NCBI RefSeq assembly: GCF_026625125.1
Contig: NZ_CP113097.1
Span: 4,326,001 to 4,390,000, forward strand
From: Pseudomonas putida
GTDB taxonomy: Bacteria; Pseudomonadota; Gammaproteobacteria; Pseudomonadales; Pseudomonadaceae
Length of the DNA stretch: 64,000 bases
Reading direction: 5' to 3'
Part shown: positions 43,430 to 53,700 of the stretch, one piece after another
Numbering within the stretch: the first letter of the stretch is position 1
How the letters are laid out: each line of letters starts with the position of its first letter
Program-made: the position numbers and the translations under genes
The notes under the pieces: generated by a model
Databases searched by the model: none
What the model was told of the DNA's origin: nothing
The model's input: the letters and a program-made list of their open reading frames with translations, nothing else

Positions 43430-44242
43430 ATGGCCTATTTCGAACATGAAGGATGCTCGCTGCATTATCAGGAATACGGCCAGGGCGACCCCCTGGTACT
43501 GCTGCACGGCCTGGGCTCCAGCAGCCAGGACTGGGAGCTGCAGCTACCCGCGCTCAGCCGTCACTACCGAGTGATCCTCATGGACATCCGCGGCCACGGC
43601 CGCTCCGACAAGCCCCGCGAGGGCTACCAGATCGCCACATTCAGCGAAGACCTGCTGGCCCTGCTCGAACACCTGCAGACCGGCCCGGTGCACTTCGTGG
43701 GGCTGTCGATGGGCGGCATGGTCGGTTTCCAGTTCGCCGTCGACCATCCGCAATGGCTGCGCAGCCTGTGCATCGTCAACAGCGCCCCCGAGGTCAAACG
43801 CCGCACACGCAGCGACTGGGTCTGGTGGGCCAAGCGCTGGGGCCTGGCGCGCATCCTCAGTGTCGAGACAGTCGGCAAGGGCCTGGCCCAGCGCCTGTTC
43901 CCCAAACCGGAGCAAGCCGACTTGCGCCAGAAGATGGCGCAACGCTGGGCACGCAACGACAAACGCGCCTACCTCAAGAGTTTCGACGCCATCGTCGACT
44001 GGGGCGTGCAGGAACGCATCGGCCAGATACACTGTCCCACGCTGGTGGTCGCTGCCGACCACGATTACACCCCGGTCCAACTCAAAGAGCGCTACGTTGC
44101 CCTGATGCCGCAGGCAAGGCTGGTAGTCATCGATGATTCCCGGCACGCTACACCCCTCGATCAACCCGAAGTCTTCAACCAGACTTTGCTGCAGTTCCTC
44201 GCAGCCGCTTCCACCTCTCAAGGATCTTTGAGCTCATGCTGA
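43430..44242 (+). CDS. Alpha/beta hydrolase
   Basis: A 270-aa cytoplasmic hydrolase. It has the oxyanion HGLGSSS loop near 25, DIRGHGRSD near 48, nucleophile elbow GLSMGG near 92, acid near AADHDYTP and His in DSRHATPLD. This resembles the 3-oxoadipate enol-lactonase/esterase group, but no aromatic pathway genes surround it, so an esterase is as likely. ATG 43430 has a GAGAG-type site. The end overlaps ppiA by 7 bp, so the two are translationally linked. Confidence 0.85.
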   Translation: MAYFEHEGCSLHYQEYGQGDPLVLLHGLGSSSQDWELQLPALSRHYRVILMDIRGHGRSDKPREGYQIATFSEDLLALLEHLQTGPVHFVGLSMGGMVGFQFAVDHPQWLRSLCIVNSAPEVKRRTRSDWVWWAKRWGLARILSVETVGKGLAQRLFPKPEQADLRQKMAQRWARNDKRAYLKSFDAIVDWGVQERIGQIHCPTLVVAADHDYTPVQLKERYVALMPQARLVVIDDSRHATPLDQPEVFNQTLLQFLAAASTSQGSLSSC

Positions 44243-44793
44243 AAAAACTTCTGCTCACCGCCTGCTCGGTCGCCTTTGCCACCACCGTCATGGCCTCCGA
44301 CAAGACCCCTCACGTAGTGCTCGACACCAGCTTTGGCCAGGTCGAAATCGAGCTCAATGCCGAGAAGGCGCCGCTCAGTACCAAGAATTTCCTCGAATAC
44401 GTCGATAGCGGTTTCTACAACAACACCATTTTCCACCGCGTGATCCCGGGCTTCATGGTCCAGGGCGGGGGCTTCACCGAGCAGATGGTGCAAAAACCGA
44501 CCCGTGACCCGATCCGCAACGAAGCCAGCAACGGCCTGCAGAACACCCGCGGCACTCTGTCGATGGCCCGCACGTCCAACCCGAACTCGGCCACCAGCCA
44601 GTTCTTCATCAACGTGGCCGACAACGACTTCCTCAACCCGGGCCGCGACGCCGGCTACGCCGTGTTCGGCAAAGTGACCAAGGGCATGGAAGTGGTCGAC
44701 CAGATCGTCAACTCCCCCACCACCGTCAAGAAAGGCATGCGCGATGTGCCGGCCGACCCGGTGTTCATCAAGTCAGCCAAACGCATCGACTGA
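44236..44793 (+). CDS. ppiA: Periplasmic peptidyl-prolyl cis-trans isomerase (cyclophilin)
   Basis: A 185-aa PPIase A that speeds proline isomerisation during folding of exported proteins. A signal peptide (about 1-20, ending TVMA) precedes the cyclophilin fold with [13 protein letters not shown] near 75, [16 protein letters not shown] near 115 and [13 protein letters not shown]. The ATG lies within the end of the hydrolase gene. It has normal length for PpiA. Confidence 0.9.
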   Translation: MLKKLLLTACSVAFATTVMASDKTPHVVLDTSFGQVEIELNAEKAPLSTKNFLEYVDSGFYNNTIFHRVIPGFMVQGGGFTEQMVQKPTRDPIRNEASNGLQNTRGTLSMARTSNPNSATSQFFINVADNDFLNPGRDAGYAVFGKVTKGMEVVDQIVNSPTTVKKGMRDVPADPVFIKSAKRID

Positions 44794-44856
44794 CCGCAGG
44801 CTTCACAAGGACGTGAAACCGCCTGAGGGTCGGGTTGAACAGGAGTGTTGTCACCC

Positions 44857-46689
44857 ATGCTGTACCGCCGTTTCGAACAACTGATCGATATTTTCCGCGA
44901 TGCGCCCAGCGAGTCGCCGCCCACCCAGGTGTGGCCGTTCTACCTTTACTACCTACGCCAGGTGTGGCCGAGTTTTCTCGCCCTGCTGGTGGTCGGCCTG
45001 GTCGCCTCGCTGATCGAGGTGGCGATGTTCAGCTACCTGAGCCGCATCATCGACCTGGCCCAGGGCACGCCCAATGCCAACTTCTTCAGCGAGCACAGCG
45101 GTGAGCTGATCTGGATGCTGGTGGTGATCCTGCTGCTACGGCCGGTGTTTTTCGGTCTGCATGACCTGCTGGTGCACCAGACCATCAACCCGGGCATGAC
45201 CAGCCTGATCCGCTGGCAAAACCACACCTATGTGCTCAAGCAGAGCCTGAACTTCTTCCAGAGCGACTTTGCCGGGCGTATCGCCCAGCGCATCATGCAG
45301 ACCGGCAACTCCCTGCGCGACTCGGCAGTACAGGCGGTGGATGCGTTGTGGCATGTACTGATCTATGCGATCACCTCGCTGGTGCTGTTCGCCGAGGCCG
45401 ACTGGCGCCTGATGCTGCCGTTACTGGCCTGGATTGCCAGCTATGTCGCCGCGCTGTTCTACTTCGTGCCACGGGTCAAGGAGCGCTCGGTGATCTCCTC
45501 CGATGCCCGCTCCAAGCTGATGGGGCGTATCGTCGACGGCTACACCAACATCGCCACCCTCAAGCTGTTCGCCCACACCGACTACGAGCAGCAGTACGCC
45601 CGCGAAGCGATTCGCGAGCAGACTGAAAAGACCCAGCTGGCGTCGCGGGTGATCACCAGCATGGACGTGGTCATCACCAGCCTTAACGGCTTGCTGGTGG
45701 TCGCCACCACCGGCCTGGCCCTTTGGCTGTGGAGCCAATCGCTGATCACCGTCGGCGCCATCGCCCTGGCCACCGGGCTGGTGATCCGTATCGTCAACAT
45801 GTCGGGCTGGATCATGTGGGTGGTCAACGGCATCTTCGAGAACATCGGCATGGTGCAGGACGGCTTGCAGACCATCGCCCAGCCGGTCACTGTCACCGAC
45901 AAACCCAAGGCAGCGCCGCTGAAAGTGACCCGTGGCGCGGTGCGCTTCGATAACGTCGACTTCCACTACGGCAAGGCTCGCAACGTGATCGACGGGCTGA
46001 ACCTGGACATCCGCCCGGGCGAAAAGATCGGCCTGATCGGCCCCTCCGGCGCCGGCAAATCTACCTTGGTCAACCTGCTGCTGCGCCTTTACGACGTGCA
46101 GGGCGGGCGTATCCTGATCGACGGGCAGGACATCGCCGAGGTGAGCCAGGCCAGCCTGCGGGCGCAGATCGGCATGATCACCCAGGACACCTCACTGCTG
46201 CATCGCTCGATCCGCGACAACCTGTTGTACGGGCGCCCTGATGCCAGCGAGCAAGCGCTGCACGAAGCCGTGCGCCGGGCCCGTGCCGACGAATTCATTC
46301 CGCAGTTGTCGGATGCCCAAGGCCGCACGGGCTTCGACGCGCATGTGGGCGAGCGTGGGGTCAAGCTTTCCGGTGGCCAGCGCCAGCGCATCGCGATCGC
46401 GCGGGTGCTGCTCAAGAACGCGCCCATCCTGATCATGGACGAGGCCACTTCAGCGCTGGACTCTGAGGTGGAAGCGGCGATCCAGGAAAGCCTGGAAACC
46501 CTGATGCAAGGCAAGACGGTGATCGCCATCGCCCACCGCCTCTCGACCATTGCGCGGATGGACCGCCTGGTGGTGCTGGACCAGGGGCATATCGTCGAAA
46601 GTGGCAGCCACAGTGAACTGCTGGCCCAGCAAGGGTTGTATGCCAGGCTATGGCATCACCAGACGGGCGGCTTCGTCGGGGTGGATTGA
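44857..46689 (+). CDS. ABC exporter, fused membrane and ATPase domains
   Basis: A 610-aa MsbA/multidrug-type half-transporter that functions as a dimer. Membrane helices cover about 30-320 (type 1 exporter domain). The ATPase domain has Walker A GPSGAGKS near 395, signature KLSGGQRQ near 502 and Walker B ILIMDEAT near 524. The ATG at 44857 follows AGGAG at 11 bp; in-frame GTG/TTG codons just upstream overlap that site and were not chosen. Substrate is unknown, with lipid or drug export plausible. Probably monocistronic. Confidence 0.9.
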   Translation: MLYRRFEQLIDIFRDAPSESPPTQVWPFYLYYLRQVWPSFLALLVVGLVASLIEVAMFSYLSRIIDLAQGTPNANFFSEHSGELIWMLVVILLLRPVFFGLHDLLVHQTINPGMTSLIRWQNHTYVLKQSLNFFQSDFAGRIAQRIMQTGNSLRDSAVQAVDALWHVLIYAITSLVLFAEADWRLMLPLLAWIASYVAALFYFVPRVKERSVISSDARSKLMGRIVDGYTNIATLKLFAHTDYEQQYAREAIREQTEKTQLASRVITSMDVVITSLNGLLVVATTGLALWLWSQSLITVGAIALATGLVIRIVNMSGWIMWVVNGIFENIGMVQDGLQTIAQPVTVTDKPKAAPLKVTRGAVRFDNVDFHYGKARNVIDGLNLDIRPGEKIGLIGPSGAGKSTLVNLLLRLYDVQGGRILIDGQDIAEVSQASLRAQIGMITQDTSLLHRSIRDNLLYGRPDASEQALHEAVRRARADEFIPQLSDAQGRTGFDAHVGERGVKLSGGQRQRIAIARVLLKNAPILIMDEATSALDSEVEAAIQESLETLMQGKTVIAIAHRLSTIARMDRLVVLDQGHIVESGSHSELLAQQGLYARLWHHQTGGFVGVD

Positions 46690-46702
46690 GGCCTGGCAGG
46701 TC

Positions 46703-47830
46703 TCAATCCCGGCGGTAAGGCAACATCTCACGCGCCTGCTCGGCATACCCCATGACCCCTGCCCGCTCCTGCTGCAGGAAATCACCCACCGCCCTGCGCA
46801 GCCCTGGGTGAAGCAGATAATGCCAGGAGCGGGTCAGCACCGGCTCGAAGCCACGAATCAGCTTGTGCTCGCCCTGCGCGCCGGCATCGAAGCGCTGCAA
46901 GCCTTCGGCAATCGCAAAGTCCATGCCTTGGTAGAAGCAGGTCTCGAAGTGCAGCCGGTCGAACTCATCCAGGCAGCCCCAATAGCGCCCAAACAGGCTA
47001 TCGCCACCCACCAGGCTCAGGGCCATGGCCACATTGCGACCGCCCTGACGGGCCATCACCACCCTTAGGGCCTCGGGCATGCGCTGGGCCAGCAGGCTGA
47101 AGAATTCGCGGGTCAGGTACGGCGTACGCCTACGCACGGCGTAGGTATTGGCGTAGCAGAGGTAGATGAAATCCCATTGGGCCTCTTCCAGTTCATCGCC
47201 ACGGTACCAACGGAAGTCGATGCCCTGCCCCGCCACCTGCTCACGTTCCTTGCGCATCTGTTTGCGCTTGCGCGAACTCAAGCTGTCGAGAAAATCCTGA
47301 AAGTCGCGGTAGCCACGGTTGCGCCAGTGGAACTGGCACCCCAGGCGCTCCATCCAGCCGGGCAAGCCGGCCATATCTGCATCCAGGCCAGGGTCGGTGA
47401 AGTTGATGTGAGCCCCGGATAGCCCGGCTTTGCTCAAATACTCAGGCAACGCCTGGAGCACCAGCAGGCCATCGGCCGGGTCGACGCTGAGCAGGCGCGG
47501 GCCGCTGACCGGGCTGAACGGCACGGCGCCGAGCAGTTTGGGGTAATAGGCAATACCGGCACGCTCACAAGCGTCGGCCCAACCATGATCGAACACGTAC
47601 TCACCGTACGAGTGCCACTTGCGGTACGCCGGCAGCAGCGCACGCACCTGCCCGTCACGCTCCAGCACCAGGTGTTCTGCCGCCCAGCCGGTAGCTGGCG
47701 CGACACTGCCACTGTCCTCCATGGCGCTCAGGAAGGCATGGCGCAGGAACGGCTGGCCGGCAGGCACCAGGGCGTCCCAGGTCGCCGCAGGGAGGTCACG
47801 CAAATGGGCAAGGCTGTAGAGGCTGGTCAC
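46703..47830 (-). CDS. FemAB/DUF482-type acyltransferase (GNAT-like)
   Basis: A protein of about 375 aa of the peptidogalycan/DUF482 group (GNAT fold). Recognisable parts are PFLRHAFLSAMEDSGSV near 25, GPRLL near 110, SSRKRKQMRKEREQV near 190, GRYWGCLDEFDRLHFETCFYQG near 290 and FEPVLTRSWHYL. The start is uncertain. The frame is open to a TTG at 47887, but the family pattern TSLYSLAHLRDLP begins next to the GTG at 47830. Neither has a clear ribosome site. Function in cells is unknown. Confidence 0.75.
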   Translation of the reverse strand: MTSLYSLAHLRDLPAATWDALVPAGQPFLRHAFLSAMEDSGSVAPATGWAAEHLVLERDGQVRALLPAYRKWHSYGEYVFDHGWADACERAGIAYYPKLLGAVPFSPVSGPRLLSVDPADGLLVLQALPEYLSKAGLSGAHINFTDPGLDADMAGLPGWMERLGCQFHWRNRGYRDFQDFLDSLSSRKRKQMRKEREQVAGQGIDFRWYRGDELEEAQWDFIYLCYANTYAVRRRTPYLTREFFSLLAQRMPEALRVVMARQGGRNVAMALSLVGGDSLFGRYWGCLDEFDRLHFETCFYQGMDFAIAEGLQRFDAGAQGEHKLIRGFEPVLTRSWHYLLHPGLRRAVGDFLQQERAGVMGYAEQAREMLPYRRD

Positions 47831-48091
47831 GATGTCGACTCGCGGAGTGAGGGCATCAGTATCAGGGAATACCGGCCTCTCACTCAAATGCCGAATGCCG
47901 GCCCGATCCTTTGATTCTCAATTACTTAACGGCAGTGCCACTAAATAGACATTATTCTGTCATTCGCCCCCGCAATACTTGCGCCTGTTTTCCGGAACCT
48001 CAGAACCTGTCTATTCAGGCCCTTTCCGAAGACATGCCAACATGGGGGTGGACGCTGAGCCTCCCCAATATTTTTTAGTAGGGAGAACCTT

Positions 48092-49336
48092 ATGCGTCTT
48101 GTTTCTACACTTACCGGAGTGAGCCTTACCGGCATGATGCTGGCTCTGAGTACTCCGGCCAGTGCGGCTGTCGACGCCAAGCTGCTCGAAATGCTCCGCG
48201 CCAACGGCTCGATCAACCAGGCGCAGTACAACGAACTGCAAGGTGACCTGGCAAAAGAAACCAAGGAAAAGGCCGACCAGAAAGCTCAGTCTGAACGCAT
48301 GAGCTCCTTCGAACAAAAAGTGGCATGGGCTGCCAAGACCCAGGTCAAAGGCGATGTGCGCCTGCGCTACGAAGACGTCAACGTCGACGACCCGAACAGC
48401 AGCAGCGGCAACCAGGACCGCCAGCGCGTCCGCGCCCGCGTCGGTTTCTACAGCGAGATCAACCCGCAAGTCGACGCTGGCATCCGCATCGCCACCGGCA
48501 GCAGCGCAGACCGCCGTTCGACCAACCAGAGCTTCGACAACTACTTCGACAAGAAATCGCTGTGGGTCGACCTGGCCTACCTCGACTGGCACCCCACCGC
48601 AATTCCGAACCTGCACCTGATCGGCGGCAAGATGGCACAGCCTTGGGTGAGCATGGGTGACATCATCTGGGACGGCGACATCAACCCGGAAGGCGTTGCC
48701 GCTACCTACAAGACCGACCTCGGCGGCGCCGAAGTCTTCGCCAGCGCGGGCCAGTACACGCTCAAGGACAACGTGGACGGTGACGGCGTGCAGTACAAGC
48801 ACGACGCCCAGGTCTACCACGGCCAGTTGGGCGCCAAGTTCGCCCCCGCCGATGTACTCAAGCTCACCGTCGGCGCGAGCATCTATGGCTACGACAACGA
48901 CAAGGAAGCGACCATCCTGCAGTCGTTCGGCAATACCACCAACGAGTTCAACCTGGTGGAAGGCTTCGGCCAGCTGGACTTCACCGGCCTCGCCATCCCA
49001 TTGTCGGCGTATGGCCAGTACGTGAAGAACACCGAAAGCACCGACGGCGAAGACCAGGCCTGGCTGGCTGGCCTGAAGACCAAAGTCGGCGCCTGGAGCC
49101 TGGACTACAACTACCGCGATGTTCAGCGCAACGCCGTGGTCAGCCTGTTCACCGACTCCGACTTCGGCAACGGTTACACCGGCTCGCGCGGCCACAAGTT
49201 CAAGGTCGGTTATGAAATCGACAAGAACTTCTCGCTGGGCGCTGCCTACCTGATGGCCAAGACCGACCTGTCGCAGTTGCCCAACAGCAACGCCGATGTC
49301 GACACCCTGCAGGTGGACCTGGAAGCCAAGTTCTAA
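48092..49336 (+). CDS. Outer-membrane porin (putative porin family)
   Basis: A 414-aa outer-membrane beta-barrel. A signal peptide (about 1-25, ending TPASA) is followed by a short coiled-coil stretch (30-75), then alternating strands such as VKGDVRLRYEDVNVDD and KFKVGYEIDKNFSLGAAYLM, and the terminal Phe typical of barrel assembly. The ATG follows GGGAGAA. It ends in a strong terminator and is therefore a single-gene unit. It resembles the Porin_5-like family; selectivity unknown. Confidence 0.85.
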   Translation: MRLVSTLTGVSLTGMMLALSTPASAAVDAKLLEMLRANGSINQAQYNELQGDLAKETKEKADQKAQSERMSSFEQKVAWAAKTQVKGDVRLRYEDVNVDDPNSSSGNQDRQRVRARVGFYSEINPQVDAGIRIATGSSADRRSTNQSFDNYFDKKSLWVDLAYLDWHPTAIPNLHLIGGKMAQPWVSMGDIIWDGDINPEGVAATYKTDLGGAEVFASAGQYTLKDNVDGDGVQYKHDAQVYHGQLGAKFAPADVLKLTVGASIYGYDNDKEATILQSFGNTTNEFNLVEGFGQLDFTGLAIPLSAYGQYVKNTESTDGEDQAWLAGLKTKVGAWSLDYNYRDVQRNAVVSLFTDSDFGNGYTGSRGHKFKVGYEIDKNFSLGAAYLMAKTDLSQLPNSNADVDTLQVDLEAKF

Positions 49337-49360
49337 GCTGCAACGGCCAAGCTTCACTCA

Positions 49361-49403
49361 AGGCGGGAAATGCCGACCCCATCCGGCATTTCCCGCCTTT
49401 TTT
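49361..49403 (+). terminator. Strong rho-independent terminator of the porin gene
   Basis: A perfect 14-bp stem, GGCGGGAAATGCCG with its complement, an 8-base loop and a run of six T. It starts 26 bp after the porin stop. Confidence 0.95.
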
Positions 49404-49464
49404 CGCCTGCCAGAAATACACAGGCCCCGCCGCCGGCAACCCGGCGCAGGGCCAGTGCCCACCG

Positions 49465-50586
49465 TCAGCGTTTGCGCAGAATCACACTGCCAATCGAATA
49501 ACCTGCCCCAAATGAGCTCAACACGCCCAGCGAACCCTTGGCCAAGTCATCCTGGTACAGGTGGAAGGCGATCACCGACCCCGCCGAGCTGGTGTTGGCA
49601 TAACGGTCGAGAATCACCGGAGCCTCTTCCTCGGCCACCTCACGCCCCAGCAGCTTCTTGACGATCAGGTGGTTCATGCTCAGGTTGGCCTGGTGCAGCC
49701 AGAAGCGCTTGACGTCTGAAGGCTGCAGACCGTTCTCACCCAGGTGCTTGCCGATCAGCTCGGCGACCATCGGGCACACTTCCTTGAATACCTTGCGGCC
49801 TTCCTGCACGAACAACTTGTCCCGCGTACCGATACCTTCTTCCGCAGCACGGTTGAGGAAGCCGAAGTTGTTGCGGATATTGTTGGAGAACGAGGTCTGC
49901 AACTTGGTACCGAGGATATCGAACTGGTGCGCCGAGGTGGCCTGGTCGGCACGCTCGACCAGCACGGCGGTGGCGGCGTCACCAAAAATGAAATGGCTGT
50001 CGCGGTCGCGGAAGTTCAGGTGCCCGGTACAGATTTCCGGGCTGACCACCAGCAAGGCACGGGCCTGGCCCAACTGCACGCTGTTGGCTGCGGTCTGGAT
50101 ACCGAACGTGGCCGAGGAGCAAGCCACGTTCATGTCGAAGGCGAAGCCCTCAATACCCAGCGCCTGCTGCACTTCGATGGCGATGGCCGGGTACGGGCGC
50201 TGCAGGTTGGAGCAGGCGACGATCACACCGTCGACATCGGCAGGCGTGCGCCCTGCGCGCTCGAGCGCCTGACGGGCAGCGGCCACGCCCATCTCGCAGA
50301 GGATCGACTGCTCGTCATTTGAACGCTCCGCCAGCCTCGGCTTCATGCGCTGCGGGTCGAGAATGCCGGCCTTGTCCATGACGAAGCGGCTCTTGATACC
50401 CGAGGCCTTCTCGATAAAGGCGGCGTCCGAAAGAGGCGCAGCCTCGATCTCGCCGCGCTCGATGGCGGCAGCGTTGTCGCGGTTGAACTGTTGCGACCAG
50501 GTGTTGAAAGATTCCACCAGTTCTTCGTTGGAAATGCTCTGGGCCGGGGTATACAGGCCGGTGCCGCTGATCACGACGTTATGCAC
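49465..50586 (-). CDS. Beta-ketoacyl-ACP synthase III, PA3286-like
   Basis: A 373-aa condensing enzyme of the FabH fold. The catalytic triad is visible as Cys in NVACSSATFG near 153, His in WLHQANLSMN near 296 and Asn in RYANTSSAGS near 326. It closely follows P. aeruginosa PA3286, which condenses an acyl-CoA (C8) with malonyl-ACP and links beta-oxidation to fatty-acid synthesis. The GTG at 50586 follows AGAGGA and gives the N-terminus MHNVVISGTGLYTP of that family; an in-frame TTG 18 bp earlier is less likely. Confidence 0.85.
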   Translation of the reverse strand: MHNVVISGTGLYTPAQSISNEELVESFNTWSQQFNRDNAAAIERGEIEAAPLSDAAFIEKASGIKSRFVMDKAGILDPQRMKPRLAERSNDEQSILCEMGVAAARQALERAGRTPADVDGVIVACSNLQRPYPAIAIEVQQALGIEGFAFDMNVACSSATFGIQTAANSVQLGQARALLVVSPEICTGHLNFRDRDSHFIFGDAATAVLVERADQATSAHQFDILGTKLQTSFSNNIRNNFGFLNRAAEEGIGTRDKLFVQEGRKVFKEVCPMVAELIGKHLGENGLQPSDVKRFWLHQANLSMNHLIVKKLLGREVAEEEAPVILDRYANTSSAGSVIAFHLYQDDLAKGSLGVLSSFGAGYSIGSVILRKR

Positions 50587-50679
50587 GATCGTTCCTCTGG
50601 TCAAAGGCCATCGCCACAGGGCGCTGGCTGGAGTAATAGCACTTTAGTACCAAGTCCAAGGCGCAGGTTGAACCCGCGA

Positions 50680-50698
50680 GGGGCCGCCATGCGGCCCC
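50680..50698. terminator. GGGGCCGC-CAT-GCGGCCCC hairpin
   Basis: A GC-rich perfect hairpin between the hrpA stop and the ketoacyl synthase start. There is no T run. One of four such hairpins in the window. Confidence 0.45.
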
Positions 50699-50731
50699 GA
50701 ATTGCTTCAATATTGCCACAAGTTCCCGGGT

Positions 50732-53700
50732 TTAGGCTTCTACCTGAGACCACTGTTTGCTGAGACGTTTGTCAGAAATCGGTACTTTCGTGCCCAACTG
50801 CTGGGCAAACAGCGACACCCGATATTCCTCCAGCAACCAGCGGTACAAGGTCAACTGCGCGTCGCGCTTGCCCTCCTGGGCATGCTTGTCGGCACGGGCC
50901 TTGTACTGGGCCCAGAGGTTGGCCAGCTCGCCACTCCAAACCCGGTCCTTCTGCACCTGGCTGCCAAGCTTCTCAAGGCGCAACTCCACCGCTTTGAGAT
51001 AACGGGGCAGCTCCTTGAACCACACCCCAGGCGTCTCGCGCACGAAGCCCGGATACACCAGGTTGGCCAACTGCTGCTTGATGTCGTTAAGCGCCACCGC
51101 CTGGCTCAGGTCGATCTTGCCTTTGAAGCGCTTTTGCAGGCCGTGCCAGAGTTTGAGCACTTCCAGCGTCTGGCGGGCCAGGCGCTCGGCGTGTTCCGCC
51201 CAGCTTCCCCGCTTGCGCTCGGCAAGCCCGGCCAATGCCGCGCCATCGCGCGGTAGCGTGGCCTCCCCTTCGAGGATGCAGCTATCGAGGCTGGCCAGCA
51301 GAATGTCCTCCACCAGCGCTTCGACGCGGCCCAGTTCGCGGTACAGCAAGCCCAGTTCGGTCAGCCCCGGGAGCTTGCCACGCAAGAACTTGGCAGGCTC
51401 GGCCAACTGCTGCAGCAACAGGCGCTGCAAAGCACGGCGATGCTGGAACTCGGCTTCGGCCTGGGTCGAGAAACGCCCTTCGCGCACGCTGCCGCTCTCT
51501 TCCACCAGCGCCGGGTACACCGTCATCGACAGCCCGGCGATCTTCTGCTGGGCGGTCTGCTTGACCTCACTGAAGGCCTTGGCCTGAACCGGCTGCGCGC
51601 TCTTGTCTTCGCGCGGCACCGCCAGCGCTGCCTGGCTGGCGGCGGCAAAGCGTGCGGTCAACTCGGCCAGGTCGCGGCCCTCTCCGAGGAACTTGCCCTG
51701 GCCATCGACCACCTCGATGTTCATGCGCAGATGCCCTTCGACCAGGCCTACCGACTCTGCCCAGGCCTCATCGGACACACGGGCGCCGGTCATGCGCAAC
51801 AGCTCCTGGCCCAAGGCCTGAGGCAAGGCACCCTGGCCGAACGTCATGCGCGCCAGCGACGCCTTGACGAAGTCCGGGACCGGTACGAAGTTCTTGCGCA
51901 AGGCCTTGGGCAGGTTGCGCACCAGCGCCACGCACTTGGCTTCGAGCAAGCCCGGCACCAGCCACTCCAGGCGCTCGCCCGGCAGGCTTGGCAGCAGCGG
52001 CGCAGGTACCCTCACAGTCACACCGTCGCGGGGGTGGCCCGGTTCGAAGTGGTAGCTCAACGGCAGGCGCAGTTCGCCTACCTGCAAGCTGTCCGGGTAT
52101 TGCGCCGCCGTGACTTCGCTGGCCTCGCGGGCCAACACGTCTTCCTCACGCATGATCAGCAGGCTGGCGTCCTTCTGGCTGCCCATGCGGTACCAGCTGT
52201 CGAAGGTCGCGGTCTGGTGGATCTCCGCTGGCAGGCGCGCTTCGTAGAAGGCGTAAAGGGTTTCTTCATCCGCCAGAATGTCGCGCCGGCGCGCCTTGGC
52301 TTCCAGCTCATCGAGCTCTTCAAGCAGGCGTTTGTTGGCGGCCAGGCACTTGGCCCGCGACTGGATCTCGCCGCCAACCAGCCCTTCGCGTATGAACAGT
52401 TCACGCGAGGTAACCGGATCGATCGGGCCATAGTGCACTGGGCGGCGGCCGACCAGGATCAACCCGTACAGGGTGATCTGTTCGTAGGCCACCACCTGCC
52501 CACGCTTCTTCTCCCAGTGCGGTTCGAAGTGGTTCTTCTTGACCAGGTGAGTCGCCAGCGGCTCGATCCAGTCGGGCTCGATCTTGGCCACCATGCGCGC
52601 ATACAGCTTCGTGGTCTCCACCAGCTCGGCGGCCATCACCCATTGCGGGCGCTTGCGGCCAATACCCGAGGAAGGGTGTACCCAGAAGCGCCGCTGACGC
52701 GCACCCTGGTAGTCGCCGTCTTCGGTCTTGTGGCCGATCTGGCTGAGCAGCCCGCTGAGGATGGCTTTGTGCATCTTCTGGTAGTCGGACGGTTCCTTGT
52801 TGACCGTCAGCTGCAGGTCACGGCAGATCAGCGACAACTGACGATGGGCGTCGCGCCATTCGCGAAGACGCAAATAGTTGAGGAAATGCTTGCGGCACCA
52901 GTTACGCAGCGGGTTGGCCGTCAGCGCCTGGCGCTGCTCCTCGAAGCCACGCCACAGGTTGACCAGCGCGGCGAAATCGGAATCCACATCCTTCCACTGC
53001 GCATGCGCCTGGTCAGCCGCCTGCTGACGCTCCGGCGGGCGCTCGCGGGGGTCCTGCACCGACAATGCACTGGTGACGATCAGCACTTCCTGCAGGCTGC
53101 CCTGGCGAGCGCCTTCGAGCAGCATCCGGCCCAGCCGGGGGTCGATCGGCAGGCGCGCCAGCTGACGGCCCAAGGGCGTCAGCTGGTTTTCACGGTTGAC
53201 CGCCGACAGCTCCTGCAGAAGGTTGAAGCCGTCGCTGATGGCCTTGCCATCGGGCGGCTCGATGAACGGGAAGGCATCGATGGCGCCCAGACGCAGGTGC
53301 AGCATCTGCAGGATCACCGCCGCCAGGTTGGTGCGCAGGATCTCGGGGTCGGTGAAGGCTGGCCGGCCGTTGAAGTCTTCTTCGCTGTAAAGACGAATGC
53401 AGATGCCCGGCTCGACACGGCCGCAACGGCCTTTACGCTGGTTGGCGCTGGCCTGGGACACCGCTTCGATCGGCAAACGCTGGACCTTGGCACGGTAGCT
53501 GTAGCGGCTGATGCGCGCAGTACCGGTGTCGATCACATAACGGATGCCGGGCACGGTCAGCGAGGTTTCTGCCACGTTGGTGGCCAGCACCACACGCCGG
53601 CCGGTATGCGACTGGAAGATACGCTGCTGCTCGGCCGGAGACAGGCGCGCATACAGCGGCAGGATCTCGGTATGACGCAACTGGGCCTTGCGCAGGATTT